Source: Tritrichomonas musculus (Eukaryota; Parabasalia; Tritrichomonadida; Tritrichomonadidae). Taken from it: a stretch of DNA of 64,000 nt. A program made the position numbers and the translations under genes. The notes under the pieces were generated by a model. The model was not told the origin of the DNA. It worked only from the letters and a program-made list of their open reading frames with translations, and searched no databases. The stretch lies in assembly GCA_039105265.1 (NCBI GenBank), contig JAPFFF010000061.1:310001-374000 (forward strand), read 5' to 3'. Shown here piece after piece: positions 1 through 9,059 of the stretch (within the stretch, counting starts at the first letter, position 1; each line of letters begins with the position of its first letter).

Positions 1-3
1 ACC

Positions 4-258
4 TCATTCCTCATGTGATACCTCTTTATTTTCATATTCTTTTATTTTATCTTTCATACCTTGTAATTCGTTTTTCTTTCTTTCTCGATATGCCTTTTGT
101 TGTTTCTTACGTGCTTCATTTCTTTCTTCAACTGTTGCATATTTTGGTTTCCTTCCTCTTTTTTCGACACTCTGAAGATTCTCTTTGCTTTTCGACTTCT
201 TGAGTTTTTTGATAATGGCTGTTTCTTTGAACTCACCTAAATCTAAATTTTGGCTCAT
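4..258 (-). CDS. Fossil Polinton gene: AT-hook/bZIP-like basic protein
   Basis: This 84-residue, very basic protein has an AT-hook-like RGRKPKY core near residues 34-40. It is followed by a basic helix (RNEARKKQQKAYRERKKNEL, about residues 46-65) resembling the DNA-contacting region of Pap1/Yap-type bZIP factors. A short charged helix follows instead of a full leucine zipper. A DNA-binding role in the nucleus, either in element gene control or DNA condensation, is inference. A shorter relative lies at 11,840-11,989 in the same element. It is divergent to the gene starting at 316, so the two probably share a promoter region. Confidence 0.6.
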   Translation of the reverse strand: MSQNLDLGEFKETAIIKKLKKSKSKENLQSVEKRGRKPKYATVEERNEARKKQQKAYRERKKNELQGMKDKIKEYENKEVSHEE

Positions 259-315
259 GATTTCATTGGAGATAAAAAATTGAATTATTTTTTCAAAATC
301 ACTTCATTTTTTAAA

Positions 316-678
316 ATGTCGTCTACCGCAAAAGACTTCAAAGAATACCAAAAACAGCAAAAGAATGATATAAAAAGTGCTAATGCTGAAATCACCAATG
401 CTGTTAAAGAGGTTGTATTCCTGTTCAACCAAAAAATAACAAACTCTACACCATATAGTGTCTGCATCAACTATGACCCTTTGATACAAACCAACTTGAA
501 CAAGATTGCTGATGCACTTACTCAAATGAATCTCACTACCTGTGAGGTTTATATCAAAAAGAATCCACAATCTCCAAAACCAAAATCTCTTGGCTTTCAA
601 GTGCCATTAGTGTCTGACTCGCAAGAGACACAAGAAGATGATGAACAAGAAGCTTCATCACCAAAAGATAAGGAGTAA
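316..678 (+). CDS. Fossil Polinton gene: small acidic-tailed protein, unknown
   Basis: I do not recognise this 120-residue protein. It starts with a lysine-rich helix (MSSTAKDFKEYQKQQKND), has a mixed middle, and ends in an acidic tail with SQETQEDDEQ. The start at 316 is preferred to an upstream in-frame ATG at 250. The 316 start has the T-run plus TAAAATG context seen in front of neighbouring genes, and the 250 start would overlap the divergent gene at 4-258. It converges with the gene at 706-1,230. Confidence 0.5.
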   Translation: MSSTAKDFKEYQKQQKNDIKSANAEITNAVKEVVFLFNQKITNSTPYSVCINYDPLIQTNLNKIADALTQMNLTTCEVYIKKNPQSPKPKSLGFQVPLVSDSQETQEDDEQEASSPKDKE

Positions 679-705
679 GAGTAAAAAATAACTACTTCTA
701 ATTTT

Positions 706-1230
706 TTATACTATACAATATTTTAAACATACATGATAATTATTAACAAGTTCATTATATTCTTTATTATATACTTGTTTCAAATCAATAACTACTTCTC
801 CATTATCTTTAATAATCTTAATAGCATCTATTTTTCTTATTGGACTACTCTTTGCTGCACAACATCCAACATCTTCATTAAGTTGTACTTCAACCTCACT
901 AACATGTAGTATTGCTTTGATGATGTTGCTAAGAGATTCAATAGGTACTATGATGCATTTCTTTGATATAATGTTAGCTAGTAGTGCTTTGTCTTGATTA
1001 AGTAGTATTTGTGCATATGCTTCAAGTATAACATTACGTACATCTGGTTCAACTTCAACAGGTTCAGTTTGCACTCCAATGTCTCTTGTAATAACAATGT
1101 CTTCCTTGCCATCATCTCTCTTATTAATAATAATGTTGTTGTTGATGTTTGATGTAGATGATGCAGCTGCTGATGGTTCTAAAGATACATTTGCTTGTAC
1201 ACCATTAGTTGTACTTCTCTTCTTAATCAT
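706..1230 (-). CDS. Fossil Polinton gene: conserved ExxGC/YN family protein (copy A)
   Basis: This 174-residue protein belongs to a family seen four times here (also 12,513-13,037, 21,061-21,714 and 52,689-53,381). The N-terminal third is low-complexity, Ser/Asn-rich, with MIKKR at the start and SLEPSAA near residue 16. The C-terminal half carries the family signature: a predicted helix, a KVELVL-like strand, then EDVGC, then a K-I-x5-I strand, NGEVVIDLK, YNKEY and a terminal cysteine pair. Residues 50-57 (DIGVQTEP) look like a dynein-light-chain LC8 anchor. Function is unknown. It is nearly the same length as the copy at 12,513 and clearly its close paralogue. Confidence 0.7.
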   Translation of the reverse strand: MIKKRSTTNGVQANVSLEPSAAASSTSNINNNIIINKRDDGKEDIVITRDIGVQTEPVEVEPDVRNVILEAYAQILLNQDKALLANIISKKCIIVPIESLSNIIKAILHVSEVEVQLNEDVGCCAAKSSPIRKIDAIKIIKDNGEVVIDLKQVYNKEYNELVNNYHVCLKYCIV

Positions 1231-1251
1231 TTAAGTTTGAAAAAAAACTTT
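1231..1251 (-). promoter_or_regulatory. Late-promoter-like T-run plus TAAATG
   Basis: On the minus strand, a run of eight T is followed by six bases and then TAAATG, which contains the start codon of the gene at 706-1,230. This resembles poxvirus late promoters. It recurs before several genes of this element. Confidence 0.4.
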
Positions 1252-1685
1252 TAATAGATATTGTTTTGAGTAATAACATGTTGTGTAGGTCCATATCTAA
1301 TATCTTGTTTATTATATTCTCTTGCTCTACCTTGCATAGCAGGTGGTTCAGGCTTCTTAAGATATTTTGGTAGTAGAGGTACTGGTTTATCATGTTGACC
1401 AATATGTCTATAAAATCCACCATCAGTTATGCTAACAGGAGGTTCATGTAGAGGTTTCGTTATATGTTCTCGAGTATCTGGGAATCTAACAGGCTCATCA
1501 TGTTCAATAATCTGAGTAGGTGGTCGATTAATAAAAGGATTGAATGTGACTGAATATGTATTAGTATTGCTGAATACACCAAAATGTTGGAATTCTATGT
1601 CTTTATTTTTCATGGTAGCTTCATTAAACATCATACCTTCTCTTCCAACAATCTCAGCATGTGGGCTTCTATAATCATTCGACAT
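1251..1685 (-). CDS. Fossil Polinton gene: unknown, proline/histidine-rich
   Basis: This 144-residue protein has no domain I can name. It is polar, rich in Pro, His, Thr and Arg, with a run of short beta-prone segments (for example FSNTNTYSVTFNPF). There is no membrane segment or coiled coil. It sits directly downstream of the major capsid gene on the same strand. That placement suggests a structural or cement role, which is inference only. Its ATG lies in a T7-G-TAAATG context like its neighbours. Confidence 0.55.
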   Translation of the reverse strand: MSNDYRSPHAEIVGREGMMFNEATMKNKDIEFQHFGVFSNTNTYSVTFNPFINRPPTQIIEHDEPVRFPDTREHITKPLHEPPVSITDGGFYRHIGQHDKPVPLLPKYLKKPEPPAMQGRAREYNKQDIRYGPTQHVITQNNIY

Positions 1686-1706
1686 TTACAAAAAAATAAA
1701 ATATCC
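1686..1706 (-). promoter_or_regulatory. Late-promoter-like T-run plus TAAATG
   Basis: Read on the minus strand, seven T, one G and then TAAATG place the start codon of the 1,251-1,685 gene at the end of a poxvirus-late-like motif. Confidence 0.4.
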
Positions 1707-1716
1707 TTCTTTATGT

Positions 1717-3399
1717 TTATTCAGGGGTTGTTAAATCATAAGGACCAATACGTACTGATGGTGGCATACCATTTGGTCTAATCAAAATACTAATTGATAT
1801 ATCTGTTAATAAGCATAATAATGGAGGCGTATCAACTTCCTTTCTAAATGGATTATCTGCCTTTTGACTACATATCAGTTCGAAGTTAATAGGTGCAAGA
1901 CTTGAAAGACCTTGTTGATATGTTCCATCCGTTTCAGTTGGAAGACCTATGAAGAATGAGGACCTATCATTTGGATAATAACCTGTTGTATTTTCATTAT
2001 ATTGATACTCATTAGCTAGACTTGCTATAACCTCTTTGTTAAATCCATTTTGCTCTCCATTCATGTTCATTGCATTCTGGCAATATTCGAGGAACTCTGG
2101 ATACTTACCATTAGTACCAAATGCTTTAGCAGGAATATTGTTGTAATTACCACAATTCATATGAAATGCTTCAAACATAGGATTCTTGAAGTATGTCTTA
2201 TGCGTATGCTTGAGTGGGAATAAGCAAAACATACTATCTACAAAATTAGGTGTAATAGTAATAGTTGCTTTATCTTGTTCATTATTAAGAGGTCTTGTAC
2301 AAGTGTAAAATGACATAATCTGTGTTGGGAATGTAAGTGGATGTTGTGGGTTAGCATATCTTTGAACAAGTGCTGTATATACAGATTCATGAATACCAAA
2401 ACAAGGTATAATACTCGCGCATTCTTCAATGGAATAATCAACAACACTCCAAGTTCTCCAATCACTGTAAATTGTTCGGTCAACTCTTTCCTTAGTCTTG
2501 TCAGCTCCTGTAATTTCATATGCTCCTCCATGATTTTCACCAACAGGTGGAAGATTGTTGGGGTGATTAATCTTATCCATTGCTATTTTTTCGGTACTTG
2601 TCCACATCCATATTGGTTCTCCAATAGGTCGAAATTCATTGGTAATTTCATCAACATTGAAGTCTTTCATTATATGTGGATTAGCAACCAAGCTCTTTTC
2701 AAAACCAACTGGACAATATACCATACCAGCTGTTGAAAAGTATAGACGTAATTCGATTTTACCTGCAAATGCTGGCAAGTACTTGATATTAGATAATGGT
2801 AGGAATCGTCGTAAATCAATCTTTAATCTTATTGTTTCAGTGACAGAAGTCACATCTTTGTTAAGATTTGCAACAAAACCACATCTCCTTCCATGAGTAT
2901 CATTCCAAATATCCTTATGTCTTGCTTTACTATATATATCAGCTCTTTTAGTAACTTCATTTGCACAACATGCAGTTAAAAAGGATTCTTCACATCCAAA
3001 GTTCTGGGTATAAAGCGTCATACCATTAGCTACAATTTCATACTTCTCAACAGCATCTCGAGCATCCTTAAAACCAAACCATACCTTACCAAAATTATAA
3101 CCACTGACATTTTCTAAATCACTTAGAATTGGCTTGTCTATTTTTATCATCACTTTCATATCTGCTCGAATAAAGCCATTATATATATCTGCTGTATTAT
3201 GAGTATTAGGAGAGATAATACATGTTGTATATGAACCACTCTTAATTGGTGGTGATGGTGAATACGAAGTTTGTGGATTTAATGAGTATGCCTTATTTGT
3301 ATCACTAAGTGAAATGCAATTATCGACAACATCAAAATAGGATGCAATTTGGGTACAAACCTCAGCTGAGGTTCTCATATATTGTTCCTTGTTGAGCAT
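1717..3399 (-). CDS. MCP: Fossil Polinton gene: major capsid protein (double jelly-roll candidate)
   Basis: This 560-residue, beta-rich protein is the best candidate for the major capsid protein. Matching segments occur in the 617-residue protein of element 3 (34,647-36,500): KVWFGFKDA here against KIFVGFKNA there (about residues 105-115), and TIRLKIDLRRFLP against KFTIELTIPFV in the next strand-rich block. Size, strand-rich composition and position beside the pVI-like and ATPase genes fit a Polinton double jelly-roll protein. It would form the hexon-like capsomers. No catalytic motif is visible. A minor-capsid identity cannot be excluded from sequence alone; a structure prediction would decide. 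Confidence 0.65.
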   Translation of the reverse strand: MLNKEQYMRTSAEVCTQIASYFDVVDNCISLSDTNKAYSLNPQTSYSPSPPIKSGSYTTCIISPNTHNTADIYNGFIRADMKVMIKIDKPILSDLENVSGYNFGKVWFGFKDARDAVEKYEIVANGMTLYTQNFGCEESFLTACCANEVTKRADIYSKARHKDIWNDTHGRRCGFVANLNKDVTSVTETIRLKIDLRRFLPLSNIKYLPAFAGKIELRLYFSTAGMVYCPVGFEKSLVANPHIMKDFNVDEITNEFRPIGEPIWMWTSTEKIAMDKINHPNNLPPVGENHGGAYEITGADKTKERVDRTIYSDWRTWSVVDYSIEECASIIPCFGIHESVYTALVQRYANPQHPLTFPTQIMSFYTCTRPLNNEQDKATITITPNFVDSMFCLFPLKHTHKTYFKNPMFEAFHMNCGNYNNIPAKAFGTNGKYPEFLEYCQNAMNMNGEQNGFNKEVIASLANEYQYNENTTGYYPNDRSSFFIGLPTETDGTYQQGLSSLAPINFELICSQKADNPFRKEVDTPPLLCLLTDISISILIRPNGMPPSVRIGPYDLTTPE

Positions 3400-3417
3400 T
3401 TTTTAGATGAAAAAAAT

Positions 3418-3954
3418 TTACATCATATCTTCAAAGATGCGATTTCTCCTACCCATTATTCGTTGAGGAGGTATATATTGTTGTGGTGGTTCTTCATATT
3501 GTTGTGGTGGTTCTTCAGGAACATATTGTTGTCTTGGTTGACTCATTCTTTTATCAACAACCTCTTTTATCATTCGTCTCTGTTCTTTCTTTTCTCGACT
3601 TATCTTCATTTCTTCACCTAGTGATTTTAATTGTTTGAGTATTTCTTCATTCACAGTAGGGTCATATGTTTGTTGAGGTTTTCGTGGTTTTGGAGGTTTT
3701 CGTGCAGCTTTCGAACTTAATGACTTTCTGGGAGTTTCTTCAAAATCATCACTATTTGAGTTTTCTTGAGTTTCTTCGATATTTTCACTTTCTGAGTTTT
3801 CTTGAGAATCTTGACGAATTGGAGTTTTTCGGGGTTTTACTATATACTTGTCTTTCTTCTTTGTTGGCAAAACTTCCCAATCTGGGTCATCCCTTCCATT
3901 CAACCATTTATGAATAACCGCAAGTCTCTTAGAACCTGTTAGATGTTTTGACAT
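3418..3954 (-). CDS. Fossil Polinton gene: charged Pro/Gln-rich protein
   Basis: This 178-residue hydrophilic protein has three zones. Residues 1-45 are basic with a small Trp/Leu core (RLAVIHKWLNGRDDPDWEVL). Residues 46-95 hold two acidic Ser/Glu/Asn repeats (ENSESENIEETQ, ENSNSDDFEET) and a Lys/Pro-rich stretch. The last third is a coiled-coil-like helix followed by EEPPQQY repeats and a basic end. Such composition suits a core or DNA-condensing protein, but this is inference. It lies between the pVI-like and major capsid genes on the same strand. Confidence 0.55.
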   Translation of the reverse strand: MSKHLTGSKRLAVIHKWLNGRDDPDWEVLPTKKKDKYIVKPRKTPIRQDSQENSESENIEETQENSNSDDFEETPRKSLSSKAARKPPKPRKPQQTYDPTVNEEILKQLKSLGEEMKISREKKEQRRMIKEVVDKRMSQPRQQYVPEEPPQQYEEPPQQYIPPQRIMGRRNRIFEDMM

Positions 3955-3977
3955 TTAAAAATAAACAAAAAAAGTCC
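3955..3977 (-). promoter_or_regulatory. Late-promoter-like T-rich tract plus TAAATG
   Basis: On the minus strand two T tracts (seven and five T) lead directly into TTAAATG, the start of the 3,418-3,954 gene. This is the same arrangement as at the neighbouring genes. Confidence 0.4.
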
Positions 3978-4003
3978 ATAAATTGAGTTTTATTGAGTTT
4001 TCA

Positions 4004-4459
4004 TCAGATGTAAGTTCTCGCATGATTGTTTGTAGTAAATTCACTCTCTTTTAATGAATTAGATGAAAATGTTGGCTTTTCAAGAGGTGCACCAACTGAA
4101 TCGCCTTTTGCAGATTTATTAATTGATGACAAGGCAGTTTTCACATTTCCTTCTGGGACATATTTTAATGCTGTGTCAGCTATGTTTGCTAATCTATTTC
4201 TTGTTTTATCGCTCAAGAAGCTTTCACCAAGACCTCTCGCAACTGAACCAATAACACCAGCATGCTTGGTTAATCCACCTGCTGAAGCATCCAATAATTT
4301 ACTTGCAAGACCTCCAGTAAAACTATCTGCAGCTCCCATTAATAATTTACCACCTAAACCTACTCCTCCTTTTATTATCGTTTGCCATGGAGAAAATTCT
4401 TTTTGTTTAGCATAATTTGGCTTCCAATAATCTTCTACTGAATGACGTTGAATTCCCAT
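4004..4459 (-). CDS. Fossil Polinton gene: pVI-like membrane-active protein
   Basis: This 151-residue protein has an N-terminal basic/aromatic stretch. A Gly/Ala/Leu-rich amphipathic segment follows (about residues 30-85; GGVGLGGKLLMGAADSFTGG, then LASKLLDASAGG). The tail is basic and Ser-rich. This matches adenovirus pVI-type and virophage membrane-lytic virion proteins in composition and in position between the capsid and ATPase genes. The functional call is by analogy. Proteins starting MAFGSWFK in element 3 seem to fill the same place. Confidence 0.5.
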   Translation of the reverse strand: MGIQRHSVEDYWKPNYAKQKEFSPWQTIIKGGVGLGGKLLMGAADSFTGGLASKLLDASAGGLTKHAGVIGSVARGLGESFLSDKTRNRLANIADTALKYVPEGNVKTALSSINKSAKGDSVGAPLEKPTFSSNSLKESEFTTNNHARTYI

Positions 4460-4483
4460 TTAAAAAATAATAAAAAATTATTC
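4460..4483 (-). promoter_or_regulatory. Late-promoter-like T-rich tract plus TAAATG
   Basis: Read on the minus strand, two six-T tracts are followed immediately by TAAATG, the start of the pVI-like gene. Confidence 0.4.
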
Positions 4484-5344
4484 AAAATAGTACTTATTAG
4501 CAGAAATATTCATTACGAACTTCTCATGTGGTTCTTTATGTTGTAGGTACTCAGCTACTGTCTGTTTAGTATTTAATGAGTTATTTGTTTGTTGCAACAA
4601 GCTCGTAAAATCTTCCTCACTATATCCTGTATAACATATGATATCTGTTGCTAACCTTTTAGCATTCATATGAACAAATCGAATTGTTTGTATTGCCATG
4701 ATACATGTTAAATTATAGTGTCTTGTTTTGGTTAACAACTTGATAAATTCACTATTACCATTCTTTAATAAATCACTACCTGCACAATCATCTAGTATCA
4801 ATAATGTATTATATGGATATGATGATGTTTCATACTTGACGAGCTTATTTGCTATATATATTATTTTATCATTGAGCTCATTTAAATGATGCTTCTCAAT
4901 GAGCCTCCTCATTTCGTCATTGGTCTCTTTCATTCGAGATAGTACATATTTGACAATGGCATAATACTTTATCTTTCTTCGAAGATGTCGTTTTAGATAA
5001 CTCATTAATTCTCTTTCCTTTACATAATCGATTCTTGATTGTATCTGTTTATTAAGTGTTTCAGCTGTTTTATCCATTTTACCAGAGCTTGAGCAAAATA
5101 TTATCTTTTGGTAGTATGGATGTTTAAACAACCTCTCTGTTATCATAATATGTCTCCATATCCAAAAACTTTTACCAGCACCTGGTTTACCAATTAAAAA
5201 ATATATACCGTTTGTGCTAAAAGGATAATCAGGTGATAATGGTTTAATTAATGCTCCATCTATTTCTTTCATGTTCTTCCGTAAGGTTTCTTTAATCAAT
5301 GTTTCTACTTTATTTATTAGTTCTGCACTTGGGGGTTCATCCAT
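4478..5344 (-). CDS. Fossil Polinton gene: A32-type genome-packaging ATPase
   Basis: This 288-residue FtsK/HerA-superfamily ATPase would drive DNA into the capsid. Walker A is GKPGAGKS (residues 52-59) after a strand. Walker B is LLILDDCAG (181-189). A following segment, TCIMAIQTIR, fits the sensor strand with a conserved glutamine. Length is typical of Polinton and poxvirus A32-like ATPases. It lies between integrase and pVI-like genes, all on the minus strand with short gaps. Its start codon is again in GTAAATG context. Element 3 has a divergent relative at 37,247-38,062. Confidence 0.9.
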   Translation of the reverse strand: MDEPPSAELINKVETLIKETLRKNMKEIDGALIKPLSPDYPFSTNGIYFLIGKPGAGKSFWIWRHIMITERLFKHPYYQKIIFCSSSGKMDKTAETLNKQIQSRIDYVKERELMSYLKRHLRRKIKYYAIVKYVLSRMKETNDEMRRLIEKHHLNELNDKIIYIANKLVKYETSSYPYNTLLILDDCAGSDLLKNGNSEFIKLLTKTRHYNLTCIMAIQTIRFVHMNAKRLATDIICYTGYSEEDFTSLLQQTNNSLNTKQTVAEYLQHKEPHEKFVMNISANKYYFE

Positions 5345-5354
5345 TTACAAATTT

Positions 5355-6473
5355 TTAAATGTATTTCATAATTTTATCTGGTATTGGTTCTCCTTTCTTC
5401 TTTTGTTCCAACCAATATTGTCTTTCTGCTGTACCAAGTACTAATGGATTACCTCTCCTTACATCTCTAATAGTTTGTCTAGCAAAGGCATCATCACCTT
5501 CGACTCCTTCCCATTTTAAATCATACTTACCAGTATCTTCATCAAAGTTATATATTTTTTCAATAATACCTTCTTTACCTTCATTTAGTCTTTCAGCTAC
5601 TTTAATCCTTTTGTCTCTTGTCCTTAACAACCTATATCCAGGGAATGAACTTGTTGAACCATCTTTGGACTTGACCACAAACTGGTTACCTTTTTGTGAG
5701 TCAACTATATAAGACTCATTAGACAAATTACTTCTTCTTTTACCAAATGGTTCTTTTTCGAGTACTAACCTGACCTTCTCACCTGGATTAAAATGATATG
5801 GATTAATGCGTGCATTCTTTTGTATGTACTTTATTTCATCCTCTGGAGTAATATCATTAGGTGCTTTATTATCTAAAGACCTATGAGGAGAGTTATTATA
5901 TATGTTTACCAAATCATGCATCTCCTTTGGTTGAATAAACCTATTTTCACCAATAGCATCTCTTATAGTTCTCATAAATCTATTAATAATGCCAAGTACA
6001 TTATGGTTATTCTCAGTTGTTGTTCGGTATTTTATGTTCTTCTCTCTCATGAAGTCTAATACAGTTGATGATAAATATGCAGCATCCTCATCACTTGTTA
6101 TTGAATATACATGAGGTACATCATTAACAAATTTATGAAGCGCTGCCAATACTTCCCTTGCTCCTTTACCATTCATAGGATATGCATATGCTTTTCGAGT
6201 GTTAATATTGATGAACATTAGATAATTCAACCCACCTGCCTCTTTATTGTTAATGAAGGTATCCATTTGATAACCATCAGGGTGTTTCGATACGATAGGT
6301 ATATATTGTGCTTTTGGTACTCTCTTATCATGTACTACTCTTTCATCAAAGTATTTCTTTGCTTCCTCTTCATTCAGATTCTCTTGTTTTGCCATGCTAA
6401 GGTATTTGTCCAAGGTCCTCCATTTAGCTTTGTTGTATAATTTTTCATATGGGGTTGGTTCTTCTTTACTCAT
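5355..6473 (-). CDS. INT: Fossil Polinton gene: rve-family integrase with chromo-like tail
   Basis: This 372-residue retroviral-type (RNase H-fold) integrase would insert the element DNA. The first acidic strand is YQMDTFINN, then LMFININTRKAYAYPM, then the second acidic motif SITSDEDAAY. The helix LGIINRFMRTIRDA follows, and then an NNSPHRSL segment. The C-terminal part (about 290-345) holds a KIYNFDEDTGKYDLKWEGVE segment resembling a chromodomain. This integrase is clearly different from the three longer ones in elements 2, 3 and 4, which form one subfamily. Element 1 is therefore a separate Polinton lineage. Confidence 0.9.
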   Translation of the reverse strand: MSKEEPTPYEKLYNKAKWRTLDKYLSMAKQENLNEEEAKKYFDERVVHDKRVPKAQYIPIVSKHPDGYQMDTFINNKEAGGLNYLMFININTRKAYAYPMNGKGAREVLAALHKFVNDVPHVYSITSDEDAAYLSSTVLDFMREKNIKYRTTTENNHNVLGIINRFMRTIRDAIGENRFIQPKEMHDLVNIYNNSPHRSLDNKAPNDITPEDEIKYIQKNARINPYHFNPGEKVRLVLEKEPFGKRRSNLSNESYIVDSQKGNQFVVKSKDGSTSSFPGYRLLRTRDKRIKVAERLNEGKEGIIEKIYNFDEDTGKYDLKWEGVEGDDAFARQTIRDVRRGNPLVLGTAERQYWLEQKKKGEPIPDKIMKYI

Positions 6474-6479
6474 TTATTT

Positions 6480-7481
6480 TTAAATAAACATCTTATCATA
6501 TTGAAGGAATTGCATTTCGATAACAAATGAATCATTTGGAGGTAGTTTGGTTGGACAATAATAATGGGCTTTACTATAGAAGTCTATCCAAAACTTTTGG
6601 TCCATGGAGTTTAACTTGAAGTACTTAATAGGACTATATTCAACATCACTATCTCCAATATAGTTATGCAATGCTTGTTCACCTATAGATGAATATATTT
6701 TACATGATTGTCTGTCCCATATATTATCAAATATCAATTCCTTGTGCCATGTTTGATATTTTTCTGGTTTATTTTGAAATATTCCATTACCTATATTAAA
6801 TACATCTGCAAAGTCTTCATTCCAGGATTTAAGTTGGAAAAAGTTCATATATGGTGCAGTATAATCCCAATCTTGTTCATTCTTACTGTTAGTATAGTAG
6901 TATTTATGATTCTCTGCTTTATTTCTTTCTGTATAAATAATTTCATGAAAACCATTTTTATCATAATATCCATCTGTTTGTATATCTCTATCTTGTATAT
7001 CGTCATCATTTTGTACAAATTTTTCTAATTTAGAAGTTCTAATGTATGACTTGAAAGCACTATTAACTGCATCAAAAAATCCACGTAAATCTCCATCGAC
7101 TGACACCCAATCAATGACTTTAAAGCACCCGTATTCATGATTAGTACCAGTTATATAGTCTTCTTTTAGTGTTCCATCATCCCATGTTCCACCACAGACA
7201 AACTCATATGTTTTCTTATGTATCTTATATATTTCAATCTCTACTTCCATTTTGCGTCGTCTCTTAATGATATGTGCTGAACGAACGCCAACAATAGATT
7301 CCCCTTTGTTTGCAGTTGACCATTCTGGTGGGAAATTAAACCAATACCTATTAAACTTAGCTTTATCATGTTGAGCATCCTCAAGGAAGTAGGCTGTTTC
7401 GATTGGAAGAGGTGTATTACCATCATTAACTATATTATCTCGATTAGGATAAAGAGTTTTAACACTTGGTGGTAATTCCAT
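6480..7481 (-). CDS. Fossil Polinton gene: candidate minor capsid (penton) protein
   Basis: This 333-residue protein is beta-rich and aromatic with no enzyme motif. It lies between the protease and the integrase, close to the ATPase. A single jelly-roll penton protein would be expected in this module and no other gene of the element fills that place, so penton is the best guess by context. RRRKMEVEIEIYKIHKKTYE near residue 75 looks like a long beta-hairpin. Residues 162-171 contain DIQDRDIQTD, an LC8-anchor-like IQTD motif. Without a structure prediction the call stays tentative. Confidence 0.4.
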   Translation of the reverse strand: MELPPSVKTLYPNRDNIVNDGNTPLPIETAYFLEDAQHDKAKFNRYWFNFPPEWSTANKGESIVGVRSAHIIKRRRKMEVEIEIYKIHKKTYEFVCGGTWDDGTLKEDYITGTNHEYGCFKVIDWVSVDGDLRGFFDAVNSAFKSYIRTSKLEKFVQNDDDIQDRDIQTDGYYDKNGFHEIIYTERNKAENHKYYYTNSKNEQDWDYTAPYMNFFQLKSWNEDFADVFNIGNGIFQNKPEKYQTWHKELIFDNIWDRQSCKIYSSIGEQALHNYIGDSDVEYSPIKYFKLNSMDQKFWIDFYSKAHYYCPTKLPPNDSFVIEMQFLQYDKMFI

Positions 7482-7502
7482 TTCGAGTTGAATAAAAAGT
7501 CT

Positions 7503-9044
7503 TTATTGATATACAACACCTGTTTCTAATTCATTGTTTTGAAGTTCTCGAAGTATTCTCTTTCTAATATCTGGCATATTGCGTTGTTTAAACTTACCAT
7601 CTCCTTCATGCAAAAAGGTACGACAAGATTCCATTAGAAACACTCCACAATCCTTGTTATTCCTTTGACTAGGTACATCATAATATTTTGCTTTTAACTT
7701 ACCTGTTGCTGAAATATTGATCCACTTATTAAGTGTCTTTACCTCTGGTGCCATTGACTTATTCTCAGAGTCATAGCATTCGATTATTTTCTTTGAATAT
7801 CGAACAATACATAAAACCCAATGTTCTCCATCTGAACAAATGGGGACAAATACTTTATCGAAATGTGAAAATGACTGTTTACCTGAGATAGGACTTTTCA
7901 TCAGTTCATGTATTTTTTCCATATCATTAGTCTCATATGCTATAGAAAGGAGGGTATAAAATGCAGTAGGTAAAACCAATATTTTCTTTTTATCAAACTC
8001 TGCCTCATTTTGACCAGGTTGTTTATTCAATCTCTTTCCTTTGTTATATAGAAGTTTCAAGTAGTCATCAATAACATCTTCGTCTATATTTTCATCATTG
8101 ACTAAACTCCTCCAATCATGAATCCTATTATGTCCTTGGTCTACTGTATACTCTCCTGCCTTCTGTGGTGTCATACGGGGTTGTCTTGGAGGAGGACTAG
8201 TACCTCGAGAGGTATGTGATGATGGAAACTGTGGAGGTGGTGATGAAGGAGGAGGAGGTGGTGGAGGTGAAGGTGAACGAGGTCGTTTTGATTTTTTCTT
8301 AGGTTGTTTTGATTTTTTCTTAGGTCTATCATCCTCGTCTAAATTTGTACTACTTTGAAGTAAAAGTTGAATTCTGTTTTGATTTTGGTCCCTTGTTGGT
8401 GGCTCAACATTTGTGGGTCGGTTCCTACCGATTTTCCTAAGGTTAAGATGATAATCATTTCGATTTAAAGTTGGAGGTCTGGGTAATGGAGCCAATTCTG
8501 GTATATCATCTGTTTGAATACCTCTAGTTTTATATTCTTTCTTATCACTTTTCAATGTTCTTTCTTTCATCTGCTCTCTCAGTTCTCTAGCTGCTTGTTT
8601 TTCCTCCTCAGTCTTCATTCGAGATATCCTTATGTTGATAATATCATAATGTAATTTTATCTCTGTTAATATACCTGTTGTTGATTCCTGGAGAGTATAT
8701 TGATATGGTTTTAATACTGTTATGTAATGTCCATGTTCATCTTTATCATCTTGATTTTTCTTAATTGCAAAAACACAACCTGTAAATTTTGCTTTTGGTC
8801 TCTCTCTCTTGAGTCTATTAGCAAATTCAAGTACGTCTTTAAAAGCTATACTAGTATTTAAATATGTCTCATATAATTTTTGTAGATTTATTTGATTATT
8901 AGAGAACTTCCATATAGTTTGACCCAAACCTCTTGTTAATCTTGCAACATCTCTATCAACTAGTTTAGGTCGAAATTTAATAGAACCTTGTAATAGTTGT
9001 ATTTTATTGTTAGGTTTAGTTTGTGTGCCTTTATCACTTGTCAT
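7503..9044 (-). CDS. PRO: Fossil Polinton gene: adenain/Ulp1-type cysteine protease
   Basis: The C-terminal domain of this 513-residue protein is a C48/C5-type maturation protease. His sits in GEHWVLCIV (about residue 408), the acidic residue in ECYDSEN (about 425), Gln in VPSQRNNKDCGVF (about 460) and the nucleophile Cys at about 466. The middle is a poly-proline, Arg/Ser-rich linker (about 255-300). The N-terminal region is unknown and has two LC8-like motifs: DKGTQTKP at residues 4-11 and RGIQTDDI at 174-181. The start at 9,044 is preferred over 9,068, which would overlap the divergent gene at 9,060. The protease should cleave capsid precursors. Confidence 0.88.
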   Translation of the reverse strand: MTSDKGTQTKPNNKIQLLQGSIKFRPKLVDRDVARLTRGLGQTIWKFSNNQINLQKLYETYLNTSIAFKDVLEFANRLKRERPKAKFTGCVFAIKKNQDDKDEHGHYITVLKPYQYTLQESTTGILTEIKLHYDIINIRISRMKTEEEKQAARELREQMKERTLKSDKKEYKTRGIQTDDIPELAPLPRPPTLNRNDYHLNLRKIGRNRPTNVEPPTRDQNQNRIQLLLQSSTNLDEDDRPKKKSKQPKKKSKRPRSPSPPPPPPPSSPPPQFPSSHTSRGTSPPPRQPRMTPQKAGEYTVDQGHNRIHDWRSLVNDENIDEDVIDDYLKLLYNKGKRLNKQPGQNEAEFDKKKILVLPTAFYTLLSIAYETNDMEKIHELMKSPISGKQSFSHFDKVFVPICSDGEHWVLCIVRYSKKIIECYDSENKSMAPEVKTLNKWINISATGKLKAKYYDVPSQRNNKDCGVFLMESCRTFLHEGDGKFKQRNMPDIRKRILRELQNNELETGVVYQ

Positions 9045-9059
9045 TTTTATCATTATAAA